Made by a program: the position numbers and the translations under genes. A DNA stretch of 64,000 nt from Mermis nigrescens. Taxonomy: Eukaryota > Nematoda > Enoplea > Mermithida > Mermithidae. The stretch spans positions 14,904,304-14,968,303 of the forward strand of contig JAVLUZ010000145.1 in assembly GCA_036768485.1 (NCBI GenBank). The letters run 5' to 3'. Shown one piece after another: positions 21,355 through 34,673 of this stretch (within the stretch, counting starts at the first letter, position 1; every line of letters starts with the position of its first letter). The notes under the pieces are model-generated. The model searched no databases. It worked only from the letters and a program-made list of their open reading frames with translations, and was not told the DNA's origin.

Positions 21355-24335
21355 AGTCGTTGATAACTGTAGTAATCAAGGATACAACTTGTGATTAAGA
21401 CTTTTCGGAATTATGTGCAATACATAAAGTTTTGTGCAGCCTATTTTTTACTCGTTGTGGACTAGACAGAAGTGCCGCGACTTTCATGCAAAACAGTCTC
21501 AAAAGTAGTATACCGAATAAAAGTAGAATCGCCGTCTTATATGAGATCTGCGGTCAAGTTTCATTTTGTTGATGCAGATATAAAAAATTATTTCTTCTAC
21601 TTGCATATAATGAATTAATGAATTGATTAATTATAAAGCAGCTTAAAAATTGGTCAGTTAACAATTGTTTCGAGCGCTTCCTATGATTTTCTTGCATAAA
21701 TTTTTTAACAAATATCGAATACTTCGATTTTCGTTCTAATTAACTCAAAAATTAAATGACAGCCAAGAATGTTGTCGAATACGAAATATTCCAATTTACA
21801 ATGAAAGATGATTATAATAATTGAAAATCCTAGCCATTCATTTATTGTCACTAAATAAACGTTTGGTGAATGGAGGACGGTTGCCTATCAAATATTAGTT
21901 TAGCAGTATCATCCATGTTATTTCTCTCCAATTTGAATTGAAGTGGGGTGAGCTCACCTCCTACTCCACTTTATACACGCGTAAATGCAAGATAAAGCAA
22001 ATGTTTTAAACTTAATTTCTCTTAAAAAATTAGAAACTAAATATGATAACAATACAAATTTGTAGGGAAATTATTTTCCTTAAACGACTCATAGCGTCAG
22101 GCGATGACCAGAAAGTAGGCGATTATCTAATTTTCTCTTTTGATTCCAAGTATTTAAAGTTAAAACACGTCTCTACTATTTACAATCAACAATATGCAAA
22201 GCATTGCATATTCTTTTCGAAGACGGCAATGCTAAGTCAGCCGCTCTTGAATTTATTTAAAAATTGGTCTAAGCTGGTAAAAAAATATTAAGCGCTTTTC
22301 AAAAGTTCAGTCATTTGTGATTAGCTTAATTTGCATTCTTTTAAAAAACCTGCGACTTATCATCAATTTTGCGAATATTATTTCCCGTTAATTATTTATT
22401 ATTATCCGTGTGGGAAAGACGCAATGACAAAATGACGCAATAAATACATGTACAAGAAAACACAGCCCAAATTCAGTGCTGAACAATTAGTTGTGTTCGA
22501 AATAAAAATATATGCTCTACCTACTTATTCACCTGCCCTTTCGCGCATTACGAGAAACGTGCTATTAAATATCGGCAACAAAACTTTACGAGAAATCAAG
22601 AGGATGAAAGCTATCTACTCCATAGAGCGCGGCTCTTTTACTGATCAACACGAGAATTATTTCAAAAATAACAGATCAGTTTTTGAGCGATTAGCGAAAT
22701 GAAAATGGATGAAAATTATAGTAATATTTTCAACCACCAATCGCCCTTTATATCATTCCTCATTTTCAACAAAAAGAGTCAATTTTTATTTGAATAAACG
22801 AATCATCTTTCGTCCTATCATTACGAATTCAAGGTTGCTTAATATTCGTAGAATATGACGGAGTTATTTACCCTGTGTATGCACCTATGTAGTATTATTT
22901 TTGTGGTTCAACATTGATTTAATTGAAAGCTATAAACTGATTCTGCAACTGAGTTGACAAAAAAGAAAAAATAGACTTCTCTTTGTACAAAATTAACTTG
23001 ACAGTCTATTTCGCGTTGACTCCGCAGTAGAAGCTTTTCTATAAAATCATACATTTACAGTAAACTCTAGGGAATGATGATTTTCCCATCGCCTTGCAAA
23101 CGCCCTGCGTAGAATATGCAAATCTGAAAAGAGATGGTACTATCTGATAATCGATTTTTAAGTAGGCTTCTTTTATTCAAATGCGAAGATCTTCGTACTT
23201 TATGTACGAGTACACATTATACAAATGTATACAATCTACTCATATTTCACAGACAAGTCTTTAAACGTGCATGCACCACTCTCGTATCCTCATTATTCTA
23301 TTTCAAAAAATAGCGTGAAATTGACCAATAAGCTTGACAAGCTCATTAATTTATTTTCGGTCAGATAAACCGGAAATAGAATTTTTCTACGACGTCAACT
23401 CCGCAAGCCGGTGTCGCGTTATTGAATATATAATCTTAGAAAGGGGATTACTGTAAAGGCAAAGCCGCTCAAGGCTTATCAAGAGGTTTTGGGGGATTTT
23501 CACTTCAACAGTTGAAGCAACAATAATATATGACAGGTTTGGTCATTTTTCCAGCTCAACGGCGCCACTTGAAAAGGCAAAGGCGTGAGAGACAAAACAA
23601 AGATGATCGCATATGAATATTCAAAAGCGCTGCGCTACTCGAATTGTCTTCTGCGAGATCTGTTCTTTAGCACACAAAGACTAAAACAGTTTTGTCAACC
23701 GCAATGCATCTGAGCTCACGTCCAAAAACCTTCGGCAATTTATAGCCCGCTGTGATCTCAACTAGGTTTGAAAATAAGTAAATGTCATTTTGCTCATAAT
23801 AGCATGTACGTAGGTAGATCAATGAAAGCAAGAAACCTCAGCGACCCCATATGCCCTTTGGACGGTAGGGGCGGCAGGTGGCCGTAAATGGCCGCCAAGA
23901 CAAAAGTGAAGGCGTAAAATTTCCATCTTTCTCAAAGTATGTACCATACATAGTGTGCGCAGTTTGGACATAAAGGAACTGACTTTCGGCGTAAATGCTT
24001 ATTTGCTCTTGTGTGTCATGAAGTAACCCATATAAGCTAATAAAAGGCTTTGTTTGCACAAAACATTTGTCATTAAGTAGCGATGGTTAAACGATATGTC
24101 GGTGATGGCGATACTGATTTCTTAGAAATACGAGTATAGTCACTGAAATCCCAAGAACAATATATTCGTATGAATAGCAAGAGATATAAATAGTTTTGCA
24201 TTATTTATTTAATTCGTATCTTCTGTCTTAAATAACCTTTATGTAAGAAACAGCTCACCGTATAATTAATTAAATGAGAAATTAAAACGATACGCAATGC
24301 AAATACGAAATTCGGTCTGGGAATTTATTGCTTAC
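21355..24335. other. Lim1: Lim1 intron, no exon recognised
   Basis: AT-rich DNA. Small plus-strand ORFs at 22043-22291 and 22448-22702 have no recognised domain. A poorly supported minus-strand ORF at 23838-24059 is also ignored. Confidence 0.45.
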
Positions 24336-24544
24336 TTTGACTCTGCCTTGCACTATTGTAATAATCTTCCTTGCACAAGAATTTACAACCGTTGACGATG
24401 TATAGTTCCTCGCCTGTATCGAGACGTTTTTGACAATGCGAACAACGAAAACATTCGATGTGAAATATTTTGTCCCGAGCTTTTCGAATCAGATCTTTGA
24501 AAGCTATAACTTGATTACAACCGGCACACTTTGTCCCGAACAAT
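24336..24544 (-). CDS. Lim1: Lim1 exon, second LIM domain
   Basis: An acceptor TTCAATTTTGCAG and a donor AAA/GTAAGC bound 209 bases. The protein reads LFGTKCAGCNQVIAFKDL, then HIECFRCSHC, then TGEELYIV and KFLCKEDY. This is a complete LIM zinc-finger pair: CxxC, HxxC, CxxC and a final CxxD. LIM2 domains of Lim1-type proteins bind partners such as Ldb/Chip. The first base completes the Arg codon begun by the LIM1 exon, giving DDFLR-LFGTKCAGC, the usual inter-LIM junction. One base is left at the 3' end. The ATG at 24564 lies inside the intron and is not a start. Confidence 0.95.
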
Positions 24545-25204
24545 CTGCAAAATTGAAACGCCATTTAATCTCTATTGAACAATTGAGTTTTAGATAGAAA
24601 CTCAAACCACTTCAAAAATTATTTACGATTTATTTTTTCAACTTCTTCTATTGATCGCCTTTAATGTTTTTCTCTAAGAAAAGGTACCATAAAATTTAGT
24701 TGGACTTGCGTTAGAACTCGCAGGAATGTTCTATAGAGACGTCATCTTTAATTACTATTTGAGGAATTTTTTTTGATGAAAAATAATTTTCATACATCAA
24801 TATTCTAAATTTTATAACTAAATCAATTTTTTTTAATTTTGGAAGGAATCGTAAAAGCGTCGGTTTGAAACCTGAGAAAGATAATACATGAAAAGACTGG
24901 ACTTTTTATACCGACAAAACAGCAATATTTCAGAGAAAATTCGTACGCATCAATGCCTATTTATGCCTTGGAATATTCTATTTTTATCGACCACTTCGCT
25001 CCTTTCCGATTTCGTAAATAAATGAGTTGCTTATAGCGGCTAAAGTAAAGTTTTAAGCAGAAAATGTCAGTTCCACAATCTGGGTACTTTCACGTACACA
25101 GTTGCGCGTAACGCTTATATACGCATAGCATGTTCAAAATTATTCATTCATCATAAGTAAAAGACGGAATGATAGTACTCCTTTACTTTATAAGGTTGAT
25201 TTTA
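24545..25204. other. Lim1: Lim1 intron, nothing recognised
   Basis: AT-rich intron DNA between the LIM2 exon and a pair of family C repeats. Confidence 0.45.
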
Positions 25205-25690
25205 TGTCCAGGGGTTGGGGGTATAGACGCCAAAATGGAAAAATAGGAAATTTTTTCGGTAACACAAGGCGAAATGAAGGCCAAAAATTGAAGAAAATCT
25301 AACTTTTCTGCAAAAGTGCCTGAAAATGATCAAGAATTTCAGACAATGTAGTTTTTATGCTGCTTTAGCATCTATACCAGTTTTTGAGGCCATCCTGACT
25401 CAAAAGAAGTTCTTTGGCCGACCTTAAAATCGTAAATGAAAAACATTGTACTTTATTTTCCTCCTATCTTTCCTCATGCTGACTGAGCGGGAAATAAGGC
25501 AAATGGTGGCAAAAAACAAAGAGATGAAAATCAAAAATTTTCTTCAAAAGTGCTTGAAATTGAGCAGAAACTGTAAATTGACACAGTTTTCACACTATTT
25601 TAGCATTTTTACCAGTTTTTGCGGTAATTTAATTCTAAAAAGCGCTCTGGCTGGCCACAGACTGGCCATGCTGCTCATCTATGATCATAA
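25205..25690 (+). repeat. Two family C copies in tandem
   Basis: The GGCAAAA/GGCGAAAT...AAAAGTGC..TGAAA...ACAATGTAGTTTTT..TTTAGCATNTATACCAGTTTTTG series occurs twice in the same orientation, at about 25250-25430 and 25495-25660, making this a small tandem duplication or two insertions. Confidence 0.6.
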
Positions 25691-26012
25691 CCCTATATAG
25701 TAGAAATCACTAACGCGATTAGGTAACTAATATACGCCTATTTAACTGTGAACGACCCAATGACCCTTACACGGTATAAAATATACAAACGTTATACGGG
25801 CTGGAGCGTGCAGAAGGAATACCCCTAGCGAATTTCAAAGCACAATCAACTGATTCCTTCAGAGCCAGATCAGTCTTTTTTACTATAAAACGATCAAAAA
25901 GGCATCAATCATTGATAATGGAAATAAATACTTTTGCATATTTTTCACTGCTAAAAAATATTTTTATATGTCAGCCAATGCCTCCAAATGACCCAAAATC
26001 TTTGCTACATAC

Positions 26013-26200
26013 CGAAGAAAATCGTCTTTGCAGAACAAACGCTCTTCCCTCGTAAAGCACTTGTCGACTAATAAAATTTTGCATTCCGAACAACGAACGC
26101 AAGCCGAATGCCAAGCTTTATCCAGCACGTGCAAGAGATAGCGATCAAAAATGGGCAAATTGCAACCAGCGCACAAGATCAAAGACTTAGGCTTCAACAT
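26013..26200 (-). CDS. Lim1: Lim1 first coding exon, first LIM domain
   Basis: Opens with ATG at 26200; an in-frame TAG lies four codons upstream, so this is the likely start. The protein reads MLKPKSLILCAGCNLPIFDR, then AWHSACVRCSEC, then REERLFCKDDFLR, a complete LIM domain with all zinc ligands (CxxC, HxxC, CxxC, CxxD). A GTATGT donor follows, leaving two bases that join the LIM2 exon to give Arg. Frame beyond the donor runs on to 25964 but is intronic. LIM-homeodomain factors of this class specify neurons and other cell types and act in the nucleus. The start is within ten residues of the first Cys, as in Lhx1. An untranslated first exon cannot be excluded. Confidence 0.93.
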
Positions 26201-28602
26201 GCCCGCTTGCTAATCGGCTAGTCAAATTCAACCGAAATAATTCTATAACTAACTAATTAAAATTTTGATTTAGAATAAAATCGCCGCTTCGCAAATCGTA
26301 TTGCGAATATGCGAAAGTTAGCATGGTGACATAGAGTCGGTCGTTTTTCGGGTTTCTCTGTGAAAAATAAGCCCATTACGTTAGCAATGCACATGCTTTA
26401 TTAACTACATATACTAGCAAAAATACGCTGCACACGAATTATTATACAGCAGAATCATGAGAGTCTTATACTTCCAATCGAAGTCATTAATTAGAACAAT
26501 TTTTGCTTTGATCGAAACATTCGGCGCTTGTTCTTGTCGAACAGTAATTTATTATCTTGTAGTTATGAGCGTAATTTTATCTAAACTTGCCATCCGGAAA
26601 ATGTTGGAGTAAAACTCGCAGTAGCTAAGAACGTATGTTGGTATACGAGAGGCAAATATAAAAAAACAAATAAAAAATCGCGATCGACTATAACTTTTTT
26701 GAAATATAGCAGACTGATGGAATGTATGTTTAATATTTTTGCCGAAGACAAGTTGGCGCCTATCCCGTCCATAATTTTACAAGAAACTATTCATCAGTCG
26801 CACACATTGTACCTACTTGTCTACGTAACAAGCCCTATGAAAAAAGTAAGCTTGCGGACACGCGTGGAATTTATCACACAAATTTCGTTATTTAGGTTTA
26901 ACACAAAACTTTAAATAAGTGCCCATATGATTCGAAAGCCATACTTGCCAAAATGCGTACGTACGATTAAGTATATATAAATATAAGTAAATATATATAC
27001 GACGCAATAGTCTATTTAGGAATCGAAATGGTTGCCTGAGTCGAACGGATAAACAACGCTTTATTCTGTTCCTACAGTATGCAGTAGGCGTGGTAATAAG
27101 TCGAAGGCGCGGCCCGCCTCGTGTATTGGATTTTATTAGTGCATCAGTGACTAAGGTAGGTAGTTAGGTAGGGACCTACTACGTCAAATGTTTATTAGGG
27201 AGGACTTCGGTCTTACTTGACACTTTGGCTCAGTTACCGTACAAGTATTTTGACTAACAATACCATTTTGTCACAAGAATCGGCATTATGATGACGTGTT
27301 TTAAACTACCCGAATAACGAAACGTTTGTTCTTTTGTTTGAAGTTTGTACCTACTTGTAAATTTGCGCATTCCGATGTAATACGCGTACATAGTAAAACG
27401 TAGAGGAAAGTAAAACAAAAATGCAACATAACAAAGACCTCTCAGTCTCACTAACCTGCCTATATGCACAGTCATTTAATTTCGGCTTGCGCTATGTTTA
27501 CGTACATACGTATATATTAAACGGTAGGAAAACTGGGTCAAATAGTTTTTAGCTATTTTAAATCAATTTCTCAAGCTTTTTCTTCCCACCAGAACCGCCG
27601 AATCGCCAAAGCGACCATCGACGGTCAAACAGACGCGACGTTGTTTGCTATTTGGCGTCTTGGATTTAAAAAATGTGGTTTGTACGAGAATACACCTCTG
27701 GGCATTTTTCCATTTTAACTTCTTTTTTGCAAGAGAATTATTTTTTCTAAAACAAAATTTGTTGTTCACTTGAGAGAATGAGAAAAATCGTTTTTGCGGG
27801 TTACCTTGATAAATTTCTCACCTTCGCGCGTCTCTTTTGTACTGATGCCGCCCTAATGTATCATGTTGTTGTAAATGCGAATGGGTTACGATTGGTAACG
27901 CATTATGGTAAAATTGTCAAAGTTCGCGATACGTATCTGTGTACATACAAGGTGTGACAAAACGGCGGCAGATGAAAGGGGCTTAAACTTCGTTTCTAAA
28001 TAAAAGTTTCTAACCGAGTGCAGATTTGTTTCCAACAACAGCAATAATAAGATATGAAAATTCGTAGTGTTTTTGACGAGATCACGCGCGTAGAACTTTC
28101 TACTTTTATTCAATGAGCCGATCAGATGTTCTGTTCTGCACTTGTATTGATCAATTGCGCGAATAGGCACTTGAACGCTATATTGTAAAAACGTGTCATA
28201 GTCACGTTTTTCTTGTTACCCGAATCAAGCTCGATCGAATATGCATTGGCGGAGAGTTGTAGCTTAAATTTTATTTTAATAAACTTGAAAAATTTGAGTC
28301 GGTCGGTTTGTGAACTTAATTATCGTTCTATAGATACAGAAATAGCATTTGTGTCGCGTGGTAACGATTAGCTTTTCTTTTCAAACCTTATTCATTCGAT
28401 TAACACAAAAGACATGATTAGCTTGGAAATTTGATATTGATTACTGCGATCATGTACGAGTACTTTCATGCTTGCATTACGTTACATCCACATAGTGAAA
28501 CACGCTGCATTATTTCATAAAAATTGACTTTGCCAGTGTTATCCTTTTAAAAAACTAAAAATATGCAGCTTAAGATGGGTTTGTGCCTGTCAAGAACAAT
28601 GT
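26201..28602. other. Lim1 upstream region, no gene recognised
   Basis: AT-rich upstream DNA that should hold the Lim1 promoter, but no TATA box or initiator can be singled out. Short ORFs (for example 27563-27769 minus) have no recognised domain. Position 27945 carries ACAAGGTGTGACAAAACGG, resembling a lone transposon end, without a partner. Confidence 0.4.
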
Positions 28603-28610
28603 AATGCTAA

Positions 28611-29107
28611 CTCTGGCGGATTTAGATGGGAGGGGCTGCTCCTCCCCTGTCGTCAAAAAATTTTGAGCGCAAATAAGAACATATGTGCATTTCTTGATGA
28701 TTTTAGCCATTTTTATCATGATTTTTCAAATTTTTCCGGCGCTTCGCACCGGGGGTTACTCATTTAATGACATTTACTGACTCTCTTGGCGCTCTAAAAA
28801 CGTAAACTCATGTCGGAAGTGTAGTTTTTGTACAGAACAAAGATTTTGTAGCTCTTACAATGATTTCTCGAGTGTTTTTTCGGCGATTTATGTCGATTTC
28901 TGCATAAATTTTGCGGATTTTTTATTGAACAACCTTGGAAAATTTCGAAATTTTTTTACTCTTTTTGCACCAGAAATAATTTTACTTATCAAAAGACAGC
29001 AAAAAACCGGTACTTTAAGCATAATATACGAGTTTTTGGGAAAGTTTGACACTTTTAGGGAAATTTTGGGTTCTGCCTCCTGTCAGAAAACCCTGGATCC
29101 GCTACTG
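28611..29107 (-). mobile_element. hAT-type MITE with perfect 8-bp target duplication
   Basis: Ends CTCTGGCGGATTTAGATGGG and, inverted, CAGTAGCGGATCCAGGG. Flanked by AATGCTAA at 28603-28610 and 29108-29115. The interior is the 10304-10682 family in inverted orientation and contains CCGGCGCTTCGCACCGG. Confidence 0.88.
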
Positions 29108-29379
29108 AATGCTAAATTCAACTTATCTGCTCCAATTCTTAATAATTTTTGCTAAAAATTCAAAGCATTTTATTTTACATGCAAATGTCAAGCTCAGCAT
29201 AATCAAGACATGGCTCTTAAATTAGCGGCCATCTGGATCATGGAAAGTTCGATGAGATACACTATTTTATTTATTACTTTATTCATCCTAAGGTTTTGCA
29301 TTTAGAATTTTTAATTAATTTATATTGCTGCAAGCTTACATATACAACATGATAACTCTGAGGAGTTGGGCTCAAAAAA

Positions 29380-29715
29380 TTTATATAAGCACTTTTTTAT
29401 GCTAGGATACACGTCAAAAACACCATTTTTTGACATTTCGGACAATGCTAGTTTTCTAGAAAATAAATAAATAACAAATTTTTAAAAAATCGAATAAATT
29501 GAACAAAATATAATCAAAAATGTGTATATGGCGCAAAGCGACGAAAATGTGTAACTTTTGTGCCGAAAATGAGCTAAAACGCTTGAAAAGGCGCATTTTT
29601 TATCATTTTCCCGAAAAATCTACAATTATATGGGACGCAGCTATTTTGTGGGGGGTCGGGGGTCAGCAGCTGCCATTCTGGGGGATCTCCCAAACCCCCT
29701 CAAGAACACGTATGA
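29380..29715 (-). repeat. Dispersed repeat family F, inverted
   Basis: On the minus strand it follows the 16605 copy: GGGGTTTGGGAGATCCC, GGCGCATTTT, CGCTTTGCGCCATATACACA and TTTTTGACGTG. Confidence 0.6.
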
Positions 29716-31005
29716 CTGCAACACTTAAGTTGATCTCTTTGACAAGTATTTAACAGAAAGCTACATAAATTGGAATATTCTATTTCCTGTTGAGTTGGAA
29801 GAACTCAAACAATCAAAATCAAGGACCGATTAAAAGCTCAAAAATGTTTAGTACATACATAATACTTACGTGTCGTGCGTGACGAAGTCAAATAGTCAAT
29901 TTGACGTTGTTCGAGCTTGTTTAATTCAAAAAATGCGCGATTAAAAATTCTCAAATGGTTAATAAATGCATCCAAGATGATTTATCAAGTGGTACACATA
30001 AAGCATAAAGTTGTGGCCGCACATGAAAAGAATGCACTCCTGGAATCTGTCAGATCTCTCACGTGATTTTCATTATGATTTTCATTTTCATTTTCATTCA
30101 TGATCCCATGCATTCCATTTTTAATTTTTTCTGCATATTTTAAAATCTTTTCATGCCAATGAATGAAGCCTGGAGAGGAACAACTAAAAATTAATTTTTT
30201 TCCTGCAATATAAATTTTTAATCTTTTTTACGACCGTTTAAAATTTCGCCAGGACTTTTGGCGCTGCACGCTCGAACACCTTTTTTATTTTCTTTCATCT
30301 TTGCAAGCTTAGGTATTAATTAAAAGATATCTGGAACATTACTGCAAGAAATCTAGGGATGGAGCCGATTTCTTTATGATTTTTCGGTAATTTTTTCAGG
30401 TCCACGGCGTCTTCTTTGAAACAGACATATTCAAATACAGTATTTATGTGCTTTTCCAAATGTACGTCGTGCTTCTAGACAGAATGGCAACAGTATACTT
30501 ATTCGTACGCCATAGAAAAATATGACCATCCATTGATGTGCGTGAGTAACCTTCACACGATGAACCGTTTATGTCTTTCAGTATTTTCACACGCCTACTT
30601 ATGCATTCGCGTCAAAGCGTCTCTTCCGACTTATTTCATTATCTTACGCAAAAAAATTTTCTGACCTTAAATCCGATTGAACCGACGTCTTTCCGAAATA
30701 TGTATACCAGCTTAATCCTTTCAAATCAGGCGGTTTTAAAAGGCTTATCTCAGTAACATGTAAATATGTAACATCGTCATCAACAAACATGCACGTGGGG
30801 GTCTGGGAATCAGAACTCATAAGGATAACAGGAAAATTATCAGGAATAATAAAAGAAACATTAAAACCAAAATGAATCAAATTAAAACTTATGCAAAAGT
30901 GCTTGAAGTCGTCTGGAAACTAAAGGGCCCTTCTGGCTACCCCCATTGTATCGTTAGGGCTAGCAGCTCATTAGACACAATATCTCGTAGACCTACGTGA
31001 AAAAA
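29716..31005. other. Intergenic, nothing clear
   Basis: AT-rich DNA. A partial family C match lies near 30880-30960. The TTTTCATTATGATTTTCATT patch at 30067-30105 is a short low-complexity run. Confidence 0.4.
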
Positions 31006-31009
31006 TCAC

Positions 31010-31285
31010 GATAGAGCCACTGCATCAGCAGCATACTTGGGCGTGGGGGGTTTGGGGGTATGCACCTCCAGAAACCAAAATACCCCCAGAAACCAAACTA
31101 CCCCACAAAATTCAATTTGGAAATTTCTTCTGTTTTTTTTCGCAATTTTTTGTGCCAATGGATAGTGCTCGATGAGAAACGTTGAAAGAATGGTGTTTTT
31201 TCGCCATACCACCATTTTTAAGGCCATTTTTTGACCTTTGAAAAATTTTGCACCCCTCCCCAGAATTTCGGTGCCGCCCATCTAT
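31010..31285 (-). repeat. Dispersed repeat family B, inverted
   Basis: Reverse complement of the 5930-6195 copy over nearly its whole length, including the CCCAAGTATGCTGCTG-side end and the GGTGGTATGGCGAAAAAACA block. Confidence 0.8.
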
Positions 31286-34200
31286 GATCAGCCGTGAGGG
31301 ATCCAGGATTTTCCGACAGAGTGGTTGTTTCCAAAACTGTCAAAAATAAATAGTACGAGAAATCCGCTCAATATATGTTTTTTCGCCACTTTCTTGACAG
31401 AAGACTTTGAAATTTTAAAGTTTCCTATGCAACATGGCGTACATTCCTAAAATTTTGTCAAAGAAAAACTCAGCATGAAGCACCGAACATAAAGCCACAG
31501 AAAAAATACAAGTCTATGAATGAGAAAATTGTTTAAAAAACTGCCTACGATTTTACGCAAGAATTTTTCATGTTAGAAGAACACAATCTCTGCTGCGCCG
31601 AAAAGCAACATTTGTGCGGACACATAGCGGCCTAGAGACGAAAATTTTGAATTCAGCCATCTCAACAATGAAGAAATGCAAAAATTATGGCGTTTTTTGG
31701 GTATCTCAATAAGTTTGCACAATGAGGGAAAAAGTTAAAATTCAACTTGATTTGTATTATATCCAAAAAATATCCTGTATCAAACGGCCACACAATGGAT
31801 TTCTCAGGATTTTATTCAGGCTCGATTCTGCTGAAAAATTGTCTAAATTGTTTTGTATTCAATTGTGTTCATTGCAAAGAACATAATATGAAAAATGAAT
31901 AATTCTGTGTGGAGTGTCAAAATTTTCTACATATTCACCATGTATTACTGCAACTTGGACTATTTGAAAGATAAAATTCAAACAAAAACAATAAAAGCAA
32001 TGTTAAATCTGGCACGAAATCCCCGAATATTTTCGTCCACTTAGCTCAGAAGTGTGCTAATATCTAGCTAGTGATCTTCAAAGTACGCTTTATGAATATT
32101 CAATCTTTTTCTTTGCAAGGAATCTTGTAAAAAATGCTCGTAATTACAAAATTTTAGGGAACTAGTCTCTTCCCTGACCGCTTTCAGCTACATGAGTGCT
32201 TGCATTTCTGATGACGCAAAAACAGGCACAGGCTTCTATGTAGACCACCAAGAAGGTCAACAATGTCACTGATGAGTACTATCCGATGCGAAGCGCCTTG
32301 TGAAATTCAGAAAATTTAATAACGATCGTCAAGCCCACTGTTTAAAATTTTCTTAGTCCTACTGTACCGGTAGACCCATTTAGAAATTATTAGTCATTTT
32401 CGGATTATTGAGAAAAGAAATTTTCAAAGTAAAATATAAATTTCTCGTCGCATGACTCTTTTTGTTCATGCATTTGCTCAGGAGATAGGATCACACTGTC
32501 TACCTCCTATGTACCTCCTAAGTTTGACAGCAGGTTATCAACAAATCAGCTGCAAAAGGACTATAATTTACATTTCTATCGGATGACATTATCAACGAAA
32601 GCATTATCTCTCGCATTAAAAAATCAAAAAATGTAGGGCATTTTTTGGACCTACTCATTGGGTACATACTGTGTAACCCCAAGATTATTTCCAGACCTAT
32701 AGATCGCATTGATCTCGAATTCGTCGGTTTTTGAACAAAACTATTGATAATGATTTTTCGCGGTGGGTCTACCGGAAGTCGGAATAGTAGGTCTATCGAG
32801 ATTTTTCCGATAAATCCATCGATATAGATAGACTACCGAGAATTTTTCCGATGAGTCAGTTGGGACATTGTGTCTAACGAGTTAGTGGGTTTTACCGATG
32901 CAGTGGGTGTAACGATAAACGGTCCTTAAATGTGTTGGAGGCGAATATCGATTTTCATATTAGTTTTGGAATGTATTATATTACTCTTAAGCAAAAGGAA
33001 TTTTAACAAAATTTCTATATTCTAAAGTTACGCTTGCACTACTGAATTTTATAATAAAAATTGGACAATATTGGGATTATAACAAGAATTTTCGTCTAAA
33101 TTAAATCAGGCTCTTAAAAAATAAAGAACACATGCACATATGTACGCTATCGTTTTATACGCAGATTCTCCGTTTCAGATACAAAATTTCACTGCTTTGT
33201 AAATATCGTTGATAGAAATGAGTGAAAATGATACCTATCATTGGTGCGCTGATAAATTGTGAACACGCTAAAATATTCTCACCAAAATGTTTTAGCGTGA
33301 AGCGATGCGCAATCACTTGTTGATGATACAATTTTGTGGGACACGTGACAAGCACATTGCTAAAAAATTTACTAAATAATATTTTTGACTTTTGTACATT
33401 TTAATAGGGTGACGGCAAGAGTTTCTAGAAATCATTTTAGTGAAAAAGTATTATCTTCATACTTGATCTCTCCAATGAGATGATATAATTTAAGTGAAAG
33501 AGCCGTTGAATTTTGAATTTTTCCGGCGAATGAGTGTAACGTTAACGCAATGTAAAAGTCTTTCTGTGTCTTGAAATTGATTCTTTTTTCAATGTGATCA
33601 GCGAAAAATGGCAATGAATGATATCCAACTGTGTTTTGAGTTTATGACGATCTAAAAAAGTCATTTTCCGTTTGTAACCGTTGAATGCTTCAAGATTTTT
33701 CTGGTTCAATGAAATCATACAGAACGCACAAAAAGGAAACCACTCGGTAGAAGATGCCATATTTGTATATAGCGCGACAATGTCCCCTGCTGATAATGTG
33801 TTTAGACTGATTACTTTTTATTACGCAATCAAACTTGATTTACGCGCAAAAATTAGTTGCCATATTCACACGGTACCCACATGGTAATAATTTTATGTTT
33901 ACGTCGGGCAAAGATTTACTTTCTCACGATTTTACATCATTGATTTCACAATATTCTTCGCCATAGATGGAGAAGACTAGACTGCCGAAAAATCATTCCT
34001 TTTGTGAAATTGGGCAAAATGACATAGAAAATGATAACGCCTCCCCGGCGATCTATTTGTACTCTGCTTAAGTATAACTTCGTCCGAATATTAGCAGGAG
34101 GAATTATTTTCCGAAAATTAAAGCATAATATAAAAACATCTAAGAGCAAAATTATCACTTCTGCTAATGATTTACATTACCATTTTTACCGCCTCACGAA

Positions 34201-34417
34201 TGTCAGGCAAGGAGCCCTCAATATTATTTAATTTCGAAAATCGTCAGTATTATAGAGTGAATACTATGTAATTTAGCAATTTCCTGTTTATCTCCTCGAC
34301 TTTTAAATAATTTCTTAGAATAAATGGTTAGCTACCATCAGTGTTAAAAAAACCGTTTTGAGCAGGTGAGCATATGGAGGACTGGTCCCCCTAAATTTTG
34401 TAAGTACGAAAATAAAT
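31286..34417. other. Intergenic, mostly featureless
   Basis: A degenerate hAT-MITE start (GGATCCAGGATTTTCCGACA) lies near 31300 and an inverted GGCGCTTCGCATCGG word near 32290. At 32760-32900 related phrases (GTCTACCGGAAGTCGG, GTCTATCGAGATTTTTCCGA, GACTACCGAGAATTTTTCCG) form a short diverged tandem repeat. No gene is recognised. Confidence 0.4.
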
Positions 34418-34636
34418 CAAAGGCGGATTTAAGGGTGCGCAGGCGGTGGCTCCCCACGTTGGCCTAAGTTGACGATGTAAAGAAATAATATATGAATTAA
34501 AAAATTTTCATCTCAATATTGTAATTTTAATTTTTAATGATTTTGAACAAAAGTAAACAATGAACGACGTGAAAAAACGTTATTTCGCTTTTAAATAGTG
34601 GACTTTCGAACCACGAAAATCCCGGATTCGCCACTG
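34418..34636 (+). mobile_element. Short degenerate hAT-type MITE
   Basis: Left end CAAAGGCGGATTTAAGGG and inverted right end CAGTGGCGAATCCGGG are clear, but no matching 8-bp flank is left. It is an internally deleted relative of 9494-10081. Confidence 0.6.
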
Positions 34637-34673
34637 GCCGAAATTAACCAGATTAAAAGTGGTAAAAAGAATT

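Noticed and set aside
22043..22702. Two plus-strand ORFs with protein-like stretches
   Set aside because: No domain, no splice support and no neighbours; left as chance in intron DNA.
24545..24564. ATG start of the ORF containing LIM2
   Set aside because: The first residues MAFQFCR come from the intron and acceptor; the exon begins at 24544 and joins the LIM1 exon in frame.
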